Below, piece by piece: positions 12,554 to 15,739 of a stretch of DNA of 15,739 nt. This stretch comes from Baffinella frigidus (lineage: Eukaryota > Cryptophyceae > Cryptomonadales > Baffinellaceae). Position numbers and translations under genes: made by a program. Within the stretch, counting starts at the first letter, position 1, and every line of letters begins with the position of its first letter. The stretch spans positions 146,422 to 162,160 of the forward strand of contig MU646759.1 of assembly GCA_026770585.1 (NCBI GenBank), read 5' to 3'. The notes below the pieces were generated by a model that worked only from the letters and a program-made list of their open reading frames with translations, was not told the DNA's origin and did not search any database.

Positions 12554-12757
12554 TCATGCAAAAAGCTTTCACGCGTGAGACCCTTAAGGTGCTCACGCGT
12601 GAGGACTTACTTGAGCCGTTGATTGTCAAACGTGTAGTAAAGTGGAGGCAGTGATTGTTTAAAAAAAATTAAAACCCCTTTTAACCATCAATGGCTCAAG
12701 TAAGGTGCCCACGCGTGAAGACCTTAAGGGGCTCACGCGTGAAAGCTTGTGGTGGTA
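12554..12757. mobile_element. ~204-bp fold-back element with TCACGCGTGA palindromes
   Basis: Long inverted arms: AAGCTTTCACGCGTGAGACC at 12563 and its approximate complement ending TCACGCGTGAAAGCTT at 12748, continuing inward to TTGAGCC and GGCTCAA. Four copies of CACGCGTG, two per arm. Comparison with the uninterrupted unit 1 (GCCGGGTGGGCAAAA) shows GGGT at both edges (12550-12553, 12758-12761), a likely 4-bp target duplication. Confidence 0.75.
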
Positions 12758-12873
12758 GGGTGGGCAAAATCGTCAGATTCGTTCGATTTTCGTTGGTCTT
12801 TGGGAGACATGCCGTGTCATTTGTAGCAAGGCCAACTGCCCGCCACGACCACCACCATGCTCATCCCCCCCTA

Positions 12874-12990
12874 CAGGGGTACCTCGCTCATAAGAAACCG
12901 ACCCCCCCTAGGACCCTACAGTAGGGCTATGCCTAGGGCCCTATGGTGGTCCTATGGGGGGGGCAGTTTCTTATGAGCGAGGTACCCCTG
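12874..12990. mobile_element. Family A MITE, copy inserted in a tandem repeat
   Basis: A 117-bp element with perfect ends (CAGGGGTACCTCGCTCATAA and its complement). TA flanks it at 12872-12873 and 12991-12992. The sister repeat units read CCCTCGCCGTTCC or CCCTCACCGTTCC without it. Removing the element and one TA gives CCCTAGCCGTTCC, so this is a clean filled/empty site pair. Confidence 0.9.
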
Positions 12991-13148
12991 TAGCCGTTCC
13001 GGACCTGCCGAGCCGCCGGGGCGAAACCTTCCACCCCCTACAAACATTTCCGGAAAGGTCAGAACCAGAATTCCCCCCAGGGCGGAAATGTCAGAATGGT
13101 TTCACGCACGGTTCACCCGCCACGACCACCACCACTACTGCAACGCCA

Positions 13149-13299
13149 CAGGGGAAGTCTCAATTTCTCTGGACACGACACTAGTGTTGCCTTTTGACGA
13201 TTTTTGGTCATGTCCTTGGGGCAGAAATTGCCTTTTGAGGAGAAAATGGCTCCAAAGTAGCGGCAAGAATCTTGCCGCTACTTTTTGAAACTTCCCCTG
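13149..13299. repeat. Inverted-repeat segment with a strong internal hairpin
   Basis: CAGGGGAAGT (13149-13158) and ACTTCCCCTG (13290-13299) bound the segment. Near one end, AAAGTAGCGGCAAG and CTTGCCGCTACTTT (13254-13284) form a perfect 14-bp stem with a 3-base loop. No TA target copy is visible. It may be a MITE or a foldback. Confidence 0.55.
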
Positions 13300-13810
13300 G
13301 GGCTTTCCAGTAGCATGCTCATGCCCCCCTCGCCACTCCGGACCTGCCGAGCCGCCGGGGCGAAATTGTCGGCATCGTTTCGTTTTTCGTTTTGTTGGGG
13401 ACATTTAGCACTGTCTCATTGAATCGGGCTTCTCATTTTCTCAGTTTCAACGCCAAACGTCGACAAATTTGTACAAAAAAACAGGGAAATCAACTTCCAG
13501 ACTCCTCAAATGAGGAGCCCAGTTTAACAGAGGCAGAGCTAGAATATGCCGCGGAAGTGCTCCGACACTGGCTTGCAGGGTGGCTCTCTACGTCCTGCTG
13601 AGATGCAGCCTCAGCGGGGGTGCATGCATGGTGCCAGACTGGGCTGGTAGTATTCACGGTCTCTCTGTCCCGACACAGCTTGTTTTTTTTTGGGATAGCA
13701 GAAAAGGCGCGTTTATTCCGGATCGATACCAACATGGCCACCGTGTATTCCCTGATAGTGGGTGTGGACAGGGCAGATCGCACCAGTTGGATGCCTCGGT
13801 GGGGTTGCAC
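13300..13810. other. No recognisable gene; fragments of repeats
   Basis: It contains a degenerate piece of the 140-bp tandem repeat (13311-13430), a solo end of family C (near 13530-13542) and CGTTTATTCCGGATCGAT (13711), which resembles 920-937. Short open frames are unsupported. Confidence 0.5.
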
Positions 13811-14200
13811 ATCCCTTCAGGGGCCAGGCGGTCAAATTCGACCGCCTAGAGGTCCTGAGCAGGTCCTAGGGCCCTACGGTAGGGCGTATGCGCCTACTGG
13901 CCACTTGGGGGATATGGCGGCCGTGTTGGTGGTAAAGAAGGTCTTTCTCTGTCCCTCTCTGTAATAACGGTCTCTCTCTCTGACGCATGTTTGTCTCTCT
14001 GAGGGTGTGGCGAGAAGGAGGAGCCTGTTGGATGCTTCGGTGGGGGTGCATACATGCCGGCCGTGTTGGTGGTAAAAACGGTCTCTCTCTCTCACCCCAG
14101 TTGGTGGTAAAAACGGTCTCTCTCTCACCCCAAACATATGATGCAAAGGTCTGTCTGAGGGTGTGAAGAGGGCAGATCGCACCTGTTGGATGTCTTTGAG
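13760..14200 (+). repeat. Degenerate tandem repeats with CT-rich spacers
   Basis: The motif GGGTGTG-(N)-GGGCAGATCGCACC-(N)-GTTGGATG recurs at about 13759, 14000 and 14157. GTTGGTGGTAAA followed by GGTCTCTCTCT recurs at 13926, 14066 and 14101. The order suggests duplication of a unit of roughly 150-240 bp. Confidence 0.55.
13812..13912. mobile_element. Family B 101-bp MITE, copy 8 (inverted)
   Basis: The element is 101 bp, with TA at 13913-13914 on the right and CA on the left. The variable palindrome is GGCGGTCAAATTCGACCGCC at 13827-13846, the same type as in copies 1 and 3. The core is CCTAGGGCCCTACGGTAGGG. Confidence 0.78.
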
Positions 14201-14262
14201 AGCGACGCTCCGCAGCGCCGCATCCCCTTCCTGTGTGTGGTCGAGCTTGAGCGACGTTCTGT

Positions 14263-14401
14263 CCACTTAGCAGCGGCCGAGTTCCCCCCCCCCCGAATAT
14301 CCGGGGGAAACGCGGTTATAATTCCAGAGAAATGGATAAGATTCTAGTACAAATCGTTTAGATGGACTGTGCCCGTGAAGCCCCCGGTGGCTGCTAAGTG
14401 G
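14263..14401. mobile_element. Inverted-repeat element, 12-bp ends
   Basis: CCACTTAGCAGC (14263-14274) and GCTGCTAAGTGG (14390-14401) are perfect inverted termini 139 bp apart. The next inward bases also pair weakly (CCCCCC and GCCCCCGG contexts). No target duplication can be assigned. Confidence 0.55.
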
Positions 14402-14763
14402 TAGGATGACCCTAGGAATAACCCGATGTCCCTACGGATTGCCTACCATAGGGTCTATGACTTATCCACGTATGGGTTCGTCGCCGCATCCCCCTCATAC
14501 ACATACTCCTTTGTTCAGGTCCTAGTCTTACAAGGCCTATCCCCCTCCTGAGGACCAACACTCCATTCGCTTTACAGAGTCATTTTGACACCTTTTGCTT
14601 TACATGACCTCTGATGACCCGCATAAAGAAGGTTATTGGATACCCATCAAGTCACAAACTCTTGAGTGTTACAGAGCGGGATCCGAGTGCCCTCCACTCG
14701 AGGCTGGAAAGGGGAGCATTTTCAATGTGGGGTTGTTAAATCTAGAACCAGTCACGGGCAGGC
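14402..14763. other. No recognisable gene; weak core relic
   Basis: CCCTACGGATTGCCTACCAT (near 14430) and TTCAGGTCCTAGTCTTA (14513) are both matched around 14938-15060, so this is older repeat DNA. An open frame at 14595-14801 has no family resemblance. Confidence 0.45.
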
Positions 14764-14805
14764 TTGGTCACGTATCTAACAGATTTCTGTCAGATACGTG
14801 ACCAA
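14764..14805. repeat. Perfect 14-bp inverted repeat (hairpin)
   Basis: TTGGTCACGTATCT and AGATACGTGACCAA with a 14-base loop whose own ends pair (ACAG with CTGT). It could be a terminator-like hairpin or a small fold-back; no context tells which. Confidence 0.75.
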
Positions 14806-14918
14806 ACGCCCCTATTTGTGTGAAAATTACTACACTCCTTTTCCCCCCTTCACTTGTAAAAGACTACCTGTTTTAAAATAGTCACATTTCTAGCCTCGAG
14901 TGGTCGCGCGAGTGAAGT

Positions 14919-15109
14919 GGCCATCCCACACGGCTTTATTCAGGTCCTAGTCTTAGAAGGCCTTCGAGGAAGGGAATAGTGCCCAAGTTTCCGTTACCTT
15001 ATCCGCAGGAACCCCCCTATGCCCCTACGGGGTGCCTACCGTACGGTCTTAGGTCTTATCGTTTAGGGGTTATTCAGAATCCCGTCGGAGTCCGCTGTGT
15101 GGGATGGCC
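14919..15109. mobile_element. 191-bp inverted-repeat element
   Basis: GGCCATCCCACAC (14919-14931) and GTGTGGGATGGCC (15097-15109) are perfect 13-bp termini. Inside, CCCCTACGGGGTGCCTACCG is a distant relative of the family A/B cores. Confidence 0.6.
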
Positions 15110-15191
15110 ATGTTGGTTTTGATCCGTACTAACCGCACTTTTCGTGTTCTTTCGCTGGGCATTTCCAGGTTGGGGTTCTGGGGTTTTCAAT

Positions 15192-15660
15192 CGAGGGTAT
15201 GCACCACAGCGTAGAGGGAGCGTTTTGTGACAGCCAGAACGCAAGTTGATCACTGTTCACAGCTGTCTTGTGCATTTTGGGGGGCGGGGTTCGTTAATCG
15301 AGGGTACGCACCACACTCGTGGTTAGTTAGTTAGTTAGTTAGTTAGATAGTTAGTAAGTTGTTCAGTTGGTAAGTTGATCACTTCCCAGGATAAAGAAGA
15401 AGAGGGTACGCACCACAGCGTAGAGGGAGCGTTTCGTGACAGCCAGAACACGGTGCTCCGACTTGAGCATCAAACCAGATTCTGCCCTAATTAAACTTAC
15501 TTAGGGCCCTAATTGACCTTCTACTAACTCCTATGAACAAATAGGGATCCATTCTCTTTTAAATTAAACGTGTCCCAGGATAAAGAAGAAGAGGGTACGC
15601 ACCACAGCGTAGAGGGAGCGTTTGGTGACAGCCAGAACACGCTGCTCCGACTTGAGCATC
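15192..15660 (+). repeat. Dispersed 87-bp repeat, three main copies
   Basis: The unit with GAGGGTACGCACCACAGCGT and AGAGGGAGCGTTT-GTGACAGCCAGAAC occurs at 15192-15242 (partial), 15385-15471 and 15574-15660. The last two are both 87 bp and almost identical. A small fragment lies at 15299-15316. Confidence 0.85.
15319..15360 (+). repeat. TTAG tetranucleotide microsatellite
   Basis: About nine TTAG units, with GATAG and TTAGTAAG variants at the end. Confidence 0.85.
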
Positions 15661-15689
15661 GCTGCGACGGGAAGACCCTGCATCATCCG

Positions 15690-15739
15690 AGGGAGAGTGA
15701 GGGAGAGTGAGGGAGAGAGGGAGAGGGAGGGAGAGGGAG
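15690..15739 (+). repeat. GAGGGAGA purine microsatellite at window end
   Basis: Tandem GAGGGAGAGT followed by GAGGGAGAGG units, cut by the window boundary. Confidence 0.85.

Larger units (their letters stand above)
12351..13020 (+). repeat. ~140-bp tandem repeat array, two units interrupted by insertions
   Basis: Units start GCCCGCCAC(G/A)ACC at 12351, 12492 and 12838. They contain CACCATGCTCA, a C run, CCGTTCC, CCTGCCGAGCCG, GGGCAAAATCGTCAGATT and CGTTGGTCTTTGGGAGA. Unit 1 is 141 bp. Unit 2 is 346 bp, but about 138 bp without the element at 12554-12757. Unit 3 is interrupted by a family A MITE. A degenerate fourth piece lies at 13311-13430. Confidence 0.8.

Noticed and set aside
14595-14801. 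Open frame of 68 codons
   Set aside because: It starts with a non-ATG codon, ends inside a perfect hairpin, and has no recognisable motif.

Overview
The window is eukaryotic nuclear DNA, probably from a protist alga. The evidence is one intron-rich gene with GT-AG introns, large amounts of short palindromic (MITE-like) repeat DNA, and degenerate 7-bp telomere-like arrays of the TTTAGGG type. A chromerid or another alveolate/stramenopile alga would fit, but that placement is an inference and not a homology result.

Layout. 1-382 is a telomere-like array followed by a GA microsatellite. 640-1930 is a dense cluster of small inverted-repeat elements, several joined end to end through a single shared TA. 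1930-2856 is gene-poor DNA upstream of the gene. 2857-8205 (+ strand) is the only gene I can support: 14 exons and a predicted 1003-aa protein with an F-box-like N-terminal segment followed by about 14 WD40 repeats. 8206-15739 holds no convincing gene. It is a patchwork of MITE-like palindromes, a second telomere-like array in the opposite orientation (9424-9795), a tandem repeat of about 140 bp invaded by two different elements (12351-13020), and several other tandem repeats up to the end.

The gene is the main point of interest. Nearly every WD40 blade is one phase-0 exon that starts with a Val codon and ends just before a GTG-type donor, so whole exon-intron units have duplicated. Five blades carry an extra N-terminal insertion with an invariant H-x5-C-x-C ... 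C-[PN]-V-x-G-H pattern, which looks like a repeated metal-binding or structural loop not expected in ordinary WD40 repeats. Two introns hold decayed exons: one of the Cys/His type in intron 10 and one of the ordinary type in intron 12. The array has therefore been gaining and losing blades.

The repeat fraction contains at least two abundant short families. Family A is about 117 bp with a pogo/Tigger-like terminus. Family B is almost exactly 101 bp with a replaceable internal palindrome. Both use TA target duplications and share the core TAGGGCCCTAGG. Several single-copy fold-back elements are also present. No tRNA, rRNA or CRISPR array was found, and no transposase was seen, so all these elements would be non-autonomous.
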